A stretch of 64,000 bases of DNA, from the NCBI RefSeq assembly GCF_954871325.1, contig NC_088776.1, positions 39,046,508 to 39,110,507 of the forward strand, in the 5' to 3' direction. Shown piece by piece: positions 34,411 through 47,513 of this stretch. The DNA is from Gordionus sp. m RMFG-2023 (Eukaryota; Nematomorpha; Gordioida; Chordodea; Parachordodidae). Positions within the stretch are counted from its first letter, which is position 1; each line of letters starts with the position of its first letter. Position numbers and translations under genes: made by a program. The notes below the pieces were generated by a model. It ran no database searches. It worked only from the letters and a program-made list of their open reading frames with translations, and had not been told where the DNA came from.

Positions 34411-35787
34411 AAAGGATTAATTATAGGGAAGATTTCTTTTCAGAAATACCAATATTTCCGATTTATCAGAGGTCAGCTTGCGGCGATAGTAACTGTCAAT
34501 ATCACCAGCTTCACTAAAAACAGATTTTATAGTGATTATCGCACACTTTTATAAACAGAATGCGCAAAAAAATAACAATATGATAGAATGTTTATAAATA
34601 ATTATTATTACTAAAAAAATATACATGAAAATGGATTTCGATTTTATTTATAAAAATAGGTGATTTTAGATATAACTATTTTTTTTTCATTTTATAACAT
34701 TTTATTTTTGTTAAATAAGCCCTTTTTATATCGGATCAAATTTTGTAATATTGACCTATAACCGTTATTTTAAAAATCGGCCCGATCCGATCTGACAAAA
34801 AATATCGGCACATCCCAAATATATTTTAAATTTAATTATAGCAAGTTCTAGGAAATATTTAAGCTACAATTGATATATAATATTGGATAATTTTAAAAGG
34901 CTATTAATAAGATAATTATAATAAGGTAGAATTTAACTTTATTAGTTACTTTTATTTATTTATGATATAAATAAAATTACATTACAGTATTTATTTACAA
35001 AATTTAATAAATTTAAAATGCATTAAAGAAAATTGCTATGTAATTAACAATTAAATAATATAATGACATAATTTTCATATTTTTTATATATAACAAGAAA
35101 TATATAAAAAAAATATGAAAAAAGATTTAAATGATATTTATATACTATCTATATATGATATTACAATTGCAAGAATTAATAAGTCATATTAGAAAATAAA
35201 TAAAAAATACATAAATATCACAAACAAGTAATGATAAATACTTATTAAAGATAATGAATAAAATAAAACTAGAATTTTTTTTAGAGATGCCATTTATCCA
35301 TATACTCCGAATATAAGCTATATTTAAAACAACACAGAAAATAACCTGCAAATTCTAATAAATCATTTGATTTAATTTTTTTCTTATTTGCACATTTTTA
35401 ACTCCCATTAAATATACTACTCTCCCTGTTTAAGCTATTAATGTGCAAATATTAATATTATTAATCCCTGGTTATTATAATTAATTCATCAATAAATATT
35501 TTATTGATTATTGCAAATATTCATTCTTATATGTGTATGCTATGTTCTTCACAAATAAATAATAAAAACTGTATTTTATAAACTATTCTAATTTAATTGG
35601 TAATGATAATTTAAAAGTATCTTGTATTTAAGATACTCTAATTTAGTAAAGGATACAAGTATCTTTTATCTTGTATCTTTTTTGAAAAAGATACTAGTAT
35701 CTGTATCTAAAATTCATTTTTTTTAAAAGAATCTGTATCTGTATCTAGATTCTTTTTCCGGAGGACCTGCCCAACTTTGCTCAACAA

Positions 35788-36606
35788 TGGTTATTAACTA
35801 TATAAATATCTATTTTTTAGAAACCTTCAGCATTCATTACATTCAATTTATTTATACTACTAACATCAACTGGGTATAAAGTTATTTGCTCAGTATTCTT
35901 TACTAACAGAATCTATACACTTATCATAGTTATATAAGGATTTAAAATTAAAATCAGCCCTTCCCCTAAATAAAGTAATTAATATATATGCAATTTATGG
36001 GTTTGGGCTGTTTTCTTTGGCCAACCCCTTCTTTATTCAGTCCACAGATATTTAAGTAATAGTCCTAGGACTATTACGCGTACAAATACGTGCTAGTTGC
36101 CCACAAACTTGTGAAAAGGTTCTCACTTTTTCCCCAATATTAAATATCCAGTAAATAAATTTTAAGAAAGCTTAGCTCTATTGCTTGTCAACACTAGAGT
36201 AGATGGCTTAGCACTGAAATCACGTAACACGTAATTTAATATGTCATATAAATAAGAAGCTGCTAATAAACAAAAATATAAACCATCAAAATAATATGTA
36301 ATACATATAATATAATTAAAATATTTTAAAAAATACATGGATTTATAGAGTAATTTTGAAAGCCAATCTGATAATCAATGACATATTGTTATATGTCATG
36401 ATGATAATAGAGTTTTAGCTTACTCCAAAATGTATAAATAATAAAGAAAAACAATAAAATGAGTTTATGTCTTATTTATACAATATTCATATATTATAAA
36501 GGTTTCTATACTACATTCGAATATATTTTCACTTTTATAAATTAAATTTTACCTTGTCTTTTATATGTATGATTATATATTTTTTAAATTGTTGTAATAT
36601 TTTTGA
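35788..36606. other. AT-rich intergenic DNA, nothing recognised
   Basis: No open frame, repeat end or RNA gene could be supported. A small palindromic phrase, agtcctaggact, lies at about 36061-36072. Confidence 0.4.
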
Positions 36607-37373
36607 CAGTGGCGTCGCTGGGGGGGGGGGCGCAGGGGCTCGAGCCTCCTAGAAAATTTGAATAGCCCCATAGAGCAAAATAAATTTTTTTAATGGAATC
36701 TTAACCCCTTGAGCTAAAAATAATCTTTTTTGATTGCCCCCCCCCAAGATTTCTTTAATATTCTATTAAGTAAAATATTGATTTAATTTTATTATTTAAA
36801 AATTAATAAGACTATCTAAATATTTATTAAATGAATACTATTTTAAATATTACAAATTAATACATATAAATTACATTTTCACTATGTCAGCTAGCAATTA
36901 AATTTTGTATTATAAATAGAATATCAATATCACTCACTAAATATTGATTTAGCATTAACAGTTGAAGCTTAATGGACTATTATTATTTAAATTATTTTGA
37001 AAACTAAAAAATTTAATATTGTAATTAGCATGACTAATTACTGTATATTTATTTTTAAATTTTATTATCATACCTATTCCTAAAAATATTTTCAAGGTCC
37101 AAATAAGTTTAATAAAAAGTAAGTAAGTAGACATATAGTTCATAATCATCTATTATATATAGTTGTTTATAAAATATTAGATAAAATGCCACTTTTAAAA
37201 GACGTATTTGACAGTTATAATATATTACAGCTAATATTATAATGAATTTTACTAATAAATGCTTTTGATAATAAATATAGTAACATTTTGCTCTCAAGTA
37301 TTTAACGCCATCTATTTAGTTATAAATAATTTTAAAAATTAAACATTTAATCATTCATCCTACAATAGATGTA

Positions 37374-40332
37374 CAGTCAAAACCGTTTAATTGCATATCG
37401 CTTAAGTGCAAAAACTTTTAAATGCGAAAAAACCCCGCGATTTTGATAATAATTACTATGGTATAATGTTAAATTACATTTATAATTGCGAATCGGTTAA
37501 TTGCGAAATATCGGATAATTGAAAAAATTTTTCTGGTCCCATTTATATAACAATAACGTTAATTTAATCGGATAAGTGAAAAAATAAAAAAAATTTATCG
37601 AAAAAAATTATTCATCATTTTTTTTATTTAACCTTTTTCCATTCATTCATTCATTCATTACCAGGCCAAAAATTAATATAAAAATGGTAAAAAAATTATT
37701 CCAAACATTAACCCTGAAGCATAAAAAAGAAATAATTGATAAATTAAACACTACATCAAAAACACGATTAGCATCAAATTACAATTGCCACGTCTCGACA
37801 ATCTACCGTTTAATAGCGAATAAAGAAAATCTATGCTCACAATTTCTAAGGAATAAACCTCCTACAACTAAAAGATTTAGAATGAGTTGTTACCCAAAGA
37901 CAGAAGCAGCTTTATTGGTTTGGTTTACCCAAATGCGAAGTAAAAATTGCAGTCTAAATGGGCCAGTGATGTTAGAAAAAGCTATGTTTTTTAGCCAAAC
38001 ATTCAATAAAGGTAATTATAAGTTTTTATAATATATATATATAAATTATAGGCATTCCTACTAGCAGCTGGTTGCAGAGATTTAGGAAAAGACAGAATAT
38101 AAATTTTCATAATGTTTGCAATGAAAAGGGGAGTGCAGATATTATTAATGCAAATGAATGGAGCAGAAATACACTCCCTTCTCTGATTAAAGATTATCAA
38201 AGGAGTAATATTTACAATTGTGATGAGACAGGACTATACTACCGAGCATTACCAAAGGGCACAATGGAATTTAGTGGAACTCAACCACTGGGCTTCAAAC
38301 CAGACAAGGAAAAGGTCACAGTTCTATTTATCATAGATGGGGATGGATCTGATAAAAAGTTATATGTTTTAGGGAAATTTAAAAACCCTAGGTGCTTTAA
38401 AAATAAAAAATTACCAGTTAAATACTACTCCAATAAAAGCAGCTGGATGACAACCTCAACTTTTGAAGATATTCTTAAAGAATGGGATTCCTCATTAAAG
38501 AAGAAAATTTTATTGTTTTGTGACAATGCATCTTGTCATAAAACAAAATTAACATTTAACAATATAAAATTAATTTTTTTACCAGCAAATACAACATCAT
38601 TAATTTAACCTTTGGACATGGGTGCAATTAGATCCTTTAAATGTCATTATAGAAAGGGTATTATGAGAAAAATGATAACATTGATGGAAGGAAATGACAC
38701 CACCTCTTTTTATAAAAGATTTACACTTTATGATAGCCTCTATCTTATAAAATTTGCATGGGGTGAGGTGACAAGTACCACAATCATAAAGTGTTTTATT
38801 GAAGCTAAATTTTTTGATAAGTCTATGGCATTTGATTGGGAATCGGAGGATGATATAGCATTAACTGACAACGAAGAAGATGAATTTGATCCCATATTTG
38901 AAGAATATGCGTTACACGATAATGATGCTAGCTGCCATGGAATTTTAGATGATCAGAATATTTGTAATCAGATAAGATTAGAGTTGGAAGGTTTAATTAC
39001 TTAAAATTTTAATTAATCTTATTTTTTATAGAAGGTTATGAAAGCTCCGAGAATGACGAAGGGAACCTAGAGATATCTGATCATTTAATTACAAAAAATC
39101 AGGCTCTTAATGGTTATTATACTTTTCTTGAATATGCTCATGAACATCTAAGGGATCAAGATTCACTAAGAAAGCTAGAGAATATAGTGGAAAAAGAATT
39201 ATTTACTCCAGAGTCTAGCCAAACTCTTATCACAAAATATTTTTATTAAATCTTATATTACTTTATAATAATTGTGATACATGTATAATAAAATTAGTTC
39301 AAATAAAATCTTATGTTATAAAGCATTAATAAACTTTCATTCCAGCATGGTCTGTTAATACATTTATAATATTAGAATTTATAAGATTTGAATAGGCATA
39401 GGATTTTAAATCAAATATCATGTGAATGAAAACAAAACACTTAATAAACTTAAATTATTTTATATTAATCTTATTGTTTCCAGTTTTTTAGGCAAAATAT
39501 TTTAAAATTTGGCTTTAATAATAAATTAGAATTTAAAAAGTGATAATATATTTGTGTAAAATTATATTTCAGTAAATTTAATGAAGGTAAAATGACAAAA
39601 GTAGTTAAAATTAATGGAAATAAATATTAGGGTATTGTAAAGGAAAAAATGTTATTATCTTTCACAAAAGCTTTTTTTTGCTTTAATTCTTACATATCTT
39701 AAATAAAAAATGAGATAAAATCAAGTAAACAAATTTAATTATAATTTTATTCAATAAAAAATAATTTATCAACAACTATAATGCTAATACATAAATAATT
39801 ACAATCTTTTTATAATTAAGTCTTGTTTTCTTTGTTCCTTTCTGTCTATAATCATGTCTAGATCTAGAGAAAATATAAATATATATATCAAAATATATCA
39901 CATTACTTTCAAGTGCTTCAGATATTTTAATATTATTTGATTGATCTAAATTAATTGAATACTTTTTATAAAATAATAACTTGATGAATTGACGATAAAA
40001 ATATAGGATTATTGGTGGGAAGAAAAAAAAGCTATGATCATATGTTTCAACAAATAAGATAAATTTTTAAAATTTAGTTTTTTTATTCGTTACATAACTT
40101 ATTCAAATTAAAATATATAGTTGGTTACATTAATAAAAAATTGTATTTATTGCAAAGTTTGATGGCTTATATGATTAAAATATATATAGATGATAAATAT
40201 CTTTATAAAAAACACAAACTGATTTTTATTAAATAAATTGTTGAATTTTAAACGTATAATTGCGAAATCGGATAATTGCGAAATTTTTAAATATTTCGGT
40301 CCCAAGCTTTCGCAATTAAACGGTTTTGACTG
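37374..40332 (+). mobile_element. pogo/Tigger transposon, nearly intact
   Basis: Perfect 21-bp inverted ends start cagtcaaaaccgtttaatt and are flanked by TA at 37372-37373 and 40333-40334, as expected for Tc1/mariner-pogo elements. Subterminal repeats (gcgaatcggttaattgcg and relatives) occur at both ends. The single gene inside covers 37684-39249. The element interrupts the left arm of fold-back F1; joining the flanks at TA restores pairing with the right arm. Confidence 0.93.
37684..39249 (+). pseudogene. pogo-type DDE transposase, three exons, one in-frame stop
   Basis: Exons are 37684-38011, 38052-38990 and 39032-39249, joined by GT-AG introns of 40 and 41 nt in matching phase, giving about 494 codons. 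The N-terminus has a psq-type helix-turn-helix (LTLKHKKEIIDKL...STIYRLI), followed by a CENP-B-type DNA-binding domain ending SSWLQRFRKRQNI. The DDE_1 catalytic core shows the three acidic residues in YNCDETGLYYR, LLFCDNASCHK and PLDMGAIRSF. The acidic tail is usual for the family. The only visible lesion is a TAA at 38606-38608 in NTTSLI-stop-PLDMG, where relatives have Q (CAA). A host function is not indicated, since the terminal repeats are intact. Confidence 0.9.
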
Positions 40333-40700
40333 TAATAAATTTGCAGGGGCATCGCTAGCCTTTACAATCTCAGGGGGGCTCAACTAAAAAAAAATTTGTT
40401 GGAGGCTTCGCCCCCCTGGCCAGCATTTGCCCAGCCTTCGGCCGGGTTATATATTAATATATTATACTTTTTTAAAATTTGCTAACTCTGAATAATTATT
40501 CTGAATTTCATATTTCAAATTATGCATACAAAATAAACTAGCATATAAATAATTAAAACAATATGACATTTCTAAAAATTTTATTTTTTATTACAAAATC
40601 TATTTATTACAGTATAAAATATTTTCGATTGCTGATATTAAAAAATTGCGTCTAAAGAATTACAAATGATAAAAAAGGTTCATTAATTCATATATATGCC

Positions 40701-41614
40701 CATAAGCGTAGCCAGGATTTTCCTAGGGGGGGGGGGTTAAAAAATTATTAAGGGCTTCGCCCCAGACTCCATTTTGAGATAGCCTTTGGCCCGCTTTTGC
40801 CCAGTCTTCGGCCGGGTTACCTTAGTCTATATATAGTCATAAGATATTTTTACAATATAGGAATTAAATTTTAATAAAAAAAATAAGCCTGGGACAAATA
40901 AGAAATATATTTTTATTAGTTTATAAAAAATACAATAAATTACTTGTTTATACATTAATATAAAGGCATTGTAATAATTTATTCCAAACAAGTATAAGAA
41001 ATTTATTTATAAAAAGTAAATAAACATATATTTGATTTTCCTCAATTATATAGAATTAGTTACAAAATACTAGGTAAAATTCCACTTTTACAAACATATT
41101 TGGCAGTTAGATAATATATTACAGTTAATATTTTAACAAATTTTACTAATCAATGCTCTTGATAATAAATATAGCAACAATTTGCATTCAATTATGTAAC
41201 GCCATCTATTTATTTTAAATAAAATATGATATTAAAAATTAATCTTCATATTATTCATCCCACAATGTCTTTAAAAGATATTTTCTGATATCCTTATCAA
41301 TATTTTATAGTTTTCTGTAAAATATATAATTCGCTATATTGGTAAAAATTACTTGATTGTCATATGATAATTGATAAAATTAGATATTCTGTAAATCTAC
41401 GACATATTAGTTTTATAAAAAAATATCAACTTTTACATTCTTTCTTTCAAATTATTGCTTAAGATATATGCATTCATTTTTGGGGGTCAGGAAGTGGGGG
41501 GAGGACTAAGGGGGGTATTTTTTATTAGCTTAAAATGATATTCACAAAAAGTGATAAATTTCTGAAGGGGGGGAGGGGAATTTCCCTTTGCCCCCACCCC
41601 TGGCTACGCCTATA
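40701..41614. mobile_element. hAT-type element F3 inside the F2 left arm
   Basis: Ends cataagcgtagcc and ggctacgcctata are inverse. The flanks tatatgcc (40693-40700) and catatgcc (41615-41622) match at 7 of 8. Both ends carry G- or C-runs. The interior has no coding. Confidence 0.75.
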
Positions 41615-42392
41615 CATATGCCTCTATTGATATGGTTTTTAAAAACTACATATTATAAAATTAGCAACTTAGATTGACAAAAGGTCAAGAATATGTTTTA
41701 TAGAATAAACTAATAAGGAAAATTTATAGGCCCAACTTTCATATTTATCAAATAAAAAAGAATAAACCTTCCTAAATTGAATAAAAGAATCTACATGATT
41801 TTATAATTAATGGGGATTCAGATATAATTATTGAAATTTTATTTAATTTAACTTATATATTTTTATATGGAATAAGAGTATCGCCTCTGATGGCGATACT
41901 CTGAGATAAAATTATGTTAACTTTATCTTTATTTTTTTTTCTATTATTATAAAATTAAATTGAATCAAAAGTTTTTATAAAATGAAAAAGTGATTTTTTA
42001 CAATTTCGTTAATGTAATAAATATCATCAGTTATTTATATAAAAATTAATACATCTGTTAACATAAATCACTTTATCAAATAAAATATACATTAAAAAAA
42101 TGTACATTACAACACGTCACCCATTACTAAACCCAAGTGTTAGGGGTGATTGATAATATATGACCAATAATATACTAAATATAAATACACATCTGACGTT
42201 TTCCATTTACTCCAAACTATATATTTAAACATTCCGCTTATTTTGGTGTCTATAAAAATTTCGCCGAAAATAAATTATCTTGATCGACTTTATAATAAGA
42301 ATTAATAAATGCGGCTTTATGTCCATAGGAGGACGCCGTTTGATTCGTCTCACGAATAAGAATAAAGAAATGCGGTCTTCTTTTTTTAATAT

Positions 42393-42655
42393 TTATTATT
42401 TTATTTTATCTTAATAATATTAATTCCCAATTTTGGAATATTCATCTTTTTTATTTTACCTTTATAATATATTAATTTCCAATTTTGAATATTTGTGTTT
42501 TTATTTTACCATTATAATATATTAATTTCCAATTTTGGAATATTCATCCATTTTATTTTACCTTTATAATATATTAATTCCCAATTTTGAATATTTGTGT
42601 CTTTATTTTACCTTTATAATATATTAATTTCCAATTTTGGAATAATTTGCCTTTA
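42393..42655. repeat. Minisatellite with a unit of about 57 bp
   Basis: Four to five copies share the phrases ttttattttacctttataat, atattaatttccaattttg and aatattcatc. Alternate copies read gaatatttgtgt, which implies a two-unit higher-order period. Confidence 0.8.
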
Positions 42656-42805
42656 GTGGCCTTCTCTCAAAGTCGAATACAAATGAGATTATACTGCACC
42701 TGAAAGAGTGATCATTTCGCCGCATTGATAATATAGTGGTAATAAAATTGCGAATTGTGACTGCAATAACCCTTATGGAACATTTGCTTTACACAGCACC
42801 ATTTT

Positions 42806-42922
42806 CATATTTATCAAATAAAAAAGAATAAACCTTCCTAAATTGAATATTTACAAAAAGTGATACATTTCTGAAGGGGGGGGGGAATTTCCCCTTGACC
42901 CCCCCCCCTCCGGCTACGTCTA
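42806..42922. mobile_element. Truncated right end of an F3-like hAT element
   Basis: The end ccccctccggctacgtctatgc repeats the F3 right terminus with its preceding G-run. The segment tcatatttatcaaataaaaa just upstream is duplicated from 41740-41780, outside F3. Confidence 0.55.
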
Positions 42923-43310
42923 TGCTTAAGTTATTTACAAGGTAGAGATGCCATATTAGAAATGAAACATTTTGTAACTATAAAATAAGAACCAGAGTGA
43001 TATGATATGATAAAAGAAATTAATTAAGATTTTATATATTATTGTCGCACCACCTCTAGTTGGTATTAAAATAGTAGTAGTTTGTAATAATATCAAAAAT
43101 ATACTAAAAAAAATAGCTCAAAACTGTTTTTCAAATAAGAAAAAAAATAAATTTCTTAAAAACACGTAAAAAAGAGAAGAAAAGTTATCTAATTCATTAC
43201 ATCCATACTGGGATAAATAATATGATGTTAAATTTTTTAAAATTTTTCTAAATATATAGATGGCGTTATATATTTGAAAGCAATTTATTACTTATATTTA
43301 TTATCAAAAG

Positions 43311-43532
43311 TAGTGTTGTTTAACGGCTCATTTTGAGCCGATTTTTCAAAACGGCTAACTCAATATTTTATTAGGAAAAATATCATGCAAGCCTTAAGAT
43401 TTTGCTCATAGGTGGCACAAAAATTTGGACATATATTAACGAAATTTTGAGGCTTAAACAATATTTTTCTGGTTAAAATATTGAATTAGCCGTTTTTAAA
43501 ATAGGCTAAAATCGAGCCGTTTAACAACACTA
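43311..43532. mobile_element. MITE, tagtgttgttaaacgg family, in the F1 right arm
   Basis: Inverted ends tagtgttgtttaacgg and ccgtttaacaacacta are flanked by atcaaaag and attaaaag (7 of 8). The insertion splits the right arm of F1. Confidence 0.8.
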
Positions 43533-45223
43533 ATTAAAAGCATTTATTAGTAAAATTTATTAAAATATTAACTGTTATATATTATATAACTGTCAAATAC
43601 GTCTGTAAAAGTGCTATTTAACTTAATAATTTATAACCAATTATATCTAATAGAGGATTATAAACTATATGTTTACTTACTTTTTATAGTCTTACACTTA
43701 TTTGGATTTGGACCTTGAATATAATTTTAAGAAGAGGCATGTTAATTAAATTTAAATATCAAGAATATAGTTGATTAGTGATTTTGAACTCGGCTAATTA
43801 CAATATTATATTTGTTAATTTTCAATTAATATTTATTTAATTAGGGTTATATAATAATTTAAATAATACAAGTCAATAAAGCTTCAACTGTTAAAGCTAA
43901 ATTAATATTTAGTGAGTGATATTAATATTCTATTTTTAACATAGAATTTGATTGCAAGCTGACATAGTGAAAATATAATTTATAAGTATTAATCTAATCT
44001 AATAATTAAATAGTATTCATTTAGGAATAGTTTAGATAGATTAATTAATTTTTAAATTATAAAATTAAATCTATATATTACTCAATAAAATTATAAAAGA
44101 AATCATTCAGTGGGCAATCAAAAAAATTTATTTTTAGTTCAAGGGGATATTAAAGAGCCATTAAAAAAAAATTTTTTTGCTTCAGGGGGCTATTCAAATT
44201 TTTCAGGGGGCTCGAGCCCCCGCCTTTCCTCCCCCCCTAGCTACGCCACTATAAATTTGATATCTTTTATTTTTTTGCGTTAGGAAAGCTATTTTTTTTC
44301 TTTTTCAAAAAACAGTTTCAAGTTAAATTTTTAATCCAAGTATATTTTTGATATTTTTACAAACTACTATTATTTTATAATAAATTCTTATATGTACTAG
44401 TTTACATCGTGAGTGTCATGGCTATTACTGCAAATTAACCAGCATCTATTATTTGTGTTGCTATGCAATTTAAGATTATTACTACAACGGCTGAGAGTAT
44501 TTGATTGCATATTTTAGATAACAATAATAATGGTCAACTGTGTAGTCGTTTATATATATTATATATCATTTAAAATGGATGATAATCTTTTAGAAATTTA
44601 ATATCTCACAATAATTTTATCGATTACTTATCTAGCTAACATCATGTGTCATCTAAATGGAAGCTCTAACCTCTTCAAGAATTGTTGATTTGGTTTAGGC
44701 CTATAAATTTTTCCTTATTAGTCCATTCTATAAATGTGTAAAATGGTAACAGAGAGTTAAATTAGTTTGATAACATTTTGCCAATGTAAGTTGGTAAGAA
44801 TTATATTATTGCATTATGTGGTTTTTAAAAACTATTATCAAATGAGGCATATGTATGAATTAATTAATCTTTTTTATCACTTTTAATTCTTTAGACGCAA
44901 ATTTTCTTTATATCAGCAATTATTTTATATGCAATAAATAGATTTTGTATTAAAAAATTTTATTTTTAAGAATGTCTTGTATTGTTTTAATTATTTATAT
45001 GCCAGTTTATTTTGTATACATCATATAATAAATTAGAAATTTTTCAGAATAATTGTTCAGAGTTTACAAATTTAAAAAAAGTATAATATATTAACATAAA
45101 ATCCGGCCGAAGGCCGGGCAAATGCGGACCGAAGGCCCGCAAATTGGGGGGCATGGGAGGCGAAGACCCCTTAAATTTTTTTAGTTGAGCCCCCTGAGAT
45201 TGTAAAGGCTAGCGACGCCCCTG

Positions 45224-46343
45224 ATTCTTGAATAAAATTAAGTCATTTTTTAAGCTCATCGTTCTTTCATTAAAATAAGAGAGCTACGCCGTTTACCCAT
45301 CAAACTGTGTAAAAAGATATATGGGGTTGATTTAAAATGACAAGAATCATCCAACAATTTTTGGGCAGACATAAGTTATCTGTGCCACATAAAGACTATA
45401 TGCCCTAAAGCTTAAGTGCTTGAAAAGATAGTTTAAGAGAGCCCATACCCGTTTTAAACAAAATTTTATTTTATTTGGTACGGGTTAAATTTTATTTTTA
45501 CTTAATTGAAGTTTAATGGGTTTATACCAATATTAGTGTGAGAGCTTAGTTCTGTGGTACATTTTGTCTAATATAGATATTCTAAGGATTGATTATAGAC
45601 TTTCTATGAATTCAGATCTAACCTAAATGATTCAAATTTAATATAAAATTCTATGTTCTTTCAAAATAAATATATTTCTTTTATCAGTTATTGATATTCA
45701 AACTTAAGTACCGGAGCATTAAAAGGTTAAAAAGATTAAATGTCTATGCCGAGTTATGTCAATTATAAATTTTAAGTATAATTCTAAGTTTATATCTAAT
45801 TCGTTCATAGTTCATAAGGCTTTTTAATACTTATGTATATAAATTGAGTATATATTTATATATATAGATAAAATAAATAAATAAATTAGTACTTTTCTAC
45901 TGGTTAGCATGTTCGTTTTCCTAGATAAGTATAAGATAAAAAAATGTTAGTTAAAATATAGTGAAAATCAGAAAAGTCTAGATTAGTTTTGTTAAAAAGC
46001 CCGATTGGAGTCAATTTATAAATATTGCCCAAATAAAATTTTAGCCCAAATAATATTATGTAAGCATTGAGATCTTGCTCATAGATGGCAGAAAGGTTTG
46101 GACCTCTATGCCATATCTCGAAGCTTTCATAATTTTATTTTTGTTAAAATCTTAATCGGGCCATTTTTAAAAACCCAGATCGGGGTTTTTAATTTATATA
46201 ACAAGATTAAATCTAATATTAATGGTAATAAAATTGTGTCAAAATTATTTAACAAGTGTTCTTAAAAATGCTAGAAATTTTTTTGAAGTTTTATCTATTA
46301 GCGCTCAAACTATTCGAGGTTCGGTCTCGGTTTTTTTTATTCA
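45224..46343. other. Upstream intergenic DNA of the gene at 46344
   Basis: No gene is supported. It holds a MITE-like repeat at about 45955-46205 and A/T-rich DNA otherwise. No promoter element can be assigned with confidence. Confidence 0.4.
45955..46205. mobile_element. MITE-like inverted-repeat element related to 21475-21672
   Basis: Left gttaaaaagcccgattgg faces right gatcggggtttttaa. The interior gctcatagatggcagaaagg and gtttggacctctatg echoes both the copy at 21475 and the tagtgttgttaaacgg MITEs (gctcatag...). Confidence 0.5.
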
Positions 46344-47260
46344 ATGGTCAAAACCGAGCTGACATCAAATTCTCATATTATTATAAATTATCTCGATCAA
46401 CTTATAGAACTAAATAAAGTGATTGAAAATTATTTACTTCAATCAAAATTAAATTTAAAACAACTAAACGAACCAAATAATGTATCACAATATTTTGAAA
46501 ACTTAGACATTGACAAATATTTTAATCAATATCTCTATATAAAAAGGTCAATCTTAACTGAAAATGAAGCAATTATTACTCAATCATCTACTCTTATGGA
46601 TAATAAAGAATTAATTTCAAGTGATCCAGATTCTGATCCATTTATTTTATCCAATAATGTTGAGTTAGTAATGAATACAATACAAGACCAGAGAAATTTG
46701 AAGCCATATAATCTTAAAGAGTGCTGTGTTGCATTAACTCGTTTAAATTCTGATTTCCTGATTGAATATTTTTCAAAATATCAAGAACAAAAAAATTTGA
46801 ATTACTCACTTTTAAACATGTTTGTTGAAGAAATAATGGATAATCAGATTATTATGGTATATATATATTTACTTTATAATACTAATTTATATTAAAAGGA
46901 TGATTTTAAAGATAAAAATCAAATCATGAATGATATGAATGAAAAGGAATTGGAAAATTCCTTGGTAGATCAATTTATTCATATATTAGATAATCAAAAA
47001 TGTCAAAGTGATCAAAAATGTATACATTTTAATTTTATATCTGATAAATTTTTTATTTAGACAATATTAATATCAAACAAGACCTCATTAAACAGATTGA
47101 TGACTATTTGCTTACAAAGCCATCTATTGAAATGGTAAAACCCGAACATGATACACACAATGCCATACCTGAAAAATACCTGAAATTATTAAAAACAAAA
47201 TTATCAAAAACAACATTAATTCGTAAAAATCCAGATATGCCACTTAAAAAATTCAAGTAA
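46344..47260 (+). CDS. Small three-exon gene, unknown function (about 277 residues)
   Basis: Exons 46344-46856, 46899-47019 and 47061-47260 are joined by GT-AG introns of 42 and 41 nt (46857-46898 and 47020-47060). Phases agree (0, then 1) and the last exon ends in TAA at 47258-47260. The first ATG of the long first exon is used. The protein is hydrophilic and rich in N, L, I, D and K, with helical, coiled-coil-like stretches such as LDQLIELNKVIENYLLQSK near residues 14-32. It has an acidic middle (SSDPDSDPF) and a basic tail (LLKTKLSKTTLIRKNPDMPL then KKFK). No signal peptide or membrane segment is seen. I do not recognise the family. It lacks transposase motifs and no inverted repeats flank it, so a host gene is most likely; intact splicing across three exons supports real function. 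Confidence 0.75.
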
Positions 47261-47513
47261 ATATAATTAGTTTGACTATTCTATTAATTATAAGATTGCT
47301 TATATGTATATCTAGTTTAATAAATATTATTATATGTAGAAATTATTGATTTGTAAAAATATTTTGTCCCATTTTACCAATCAAAGCCACTTTTTAAAGG
47401 ATGATTTGATTTGATATGACTGATCTCTTTATCCACATTTTAACACCTTCAACTTTTCAATATATCTATCTATTTTATACATAATTTAACATTAAAGGTT
47501 CTTCGGTATCAAC

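Larger units (their letters stand above)
30352..34817. mobile_element. Non-autonomous hAT-like element (taggggtgtaccgat family) hosting a LINE and a MITE
   Basis: Left end taggggtgtaccgat is the inverse of right end atcggcacatccca. The inner arms share atcggatcgg-type motifs (30965-31030 and 34730-34800). It contains the MITE 30367-30942 just inside its left end and the LINE at about 31405-34410. A target duplication could not be read clearly. Confidence 0.6.
29621..35779. mobile_element. hAT element (cagagttgggca family) carrying nested insertions
   Basis: Inverted ends cagagttgggcagtacc and gacctgcccaactttg are bordered by a perfect 8-bp duplication, ctcaacaa, at 29613-29620 and 35780-35787. 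Its arms hold gtatcttgtatct repeats as in the related element 23801-27930. About 4.5 kb of its length is the nested element 30352-34817. No transposase coding is seen, so this copy is non-autonomous. Confidence 0.85.
36607..44252. mobile_element. Large fold-back element F1 with arms of about 750 bp
   Basis: Left end cagtggcgtcgctgg is the inverse of right end ctagctacgccact, and the match continues inward for hundreds of bases. Left 36640-37370 pairs with right 43200-44220, for example agcattaacagttgaagctt against aagcttcaactgttaaagct. The flanks atttttga and aaatttga may be a decayed 8-bp duplication. The left arm is split by the pogo element 37374-40332 and the right arm by a MITE at 43311-43532. 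The interval overlaps but does not nest with F2 (40344-45223). Confidence 0.7.
40344..45223. mobile_element. Large fold-back element F2 with arms of about 480 bp
   Basis: Left caggggcatcgctagccttt is matched inversely by right aaggctagcgacgcccctg. Pairing continues through the ggcttcgcc and ggccgggtta/ccggccgaaggccgg blocks. After skipping the inserted element 40701-41614, it runs on to the stretch aatttataggcc near 41725, which pairs with ggcctataaattt near 44700. No target duplication is visible. It starts 10 bp after the pogo element and its interval contains the right arm of F1. Confidence 0.65.
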
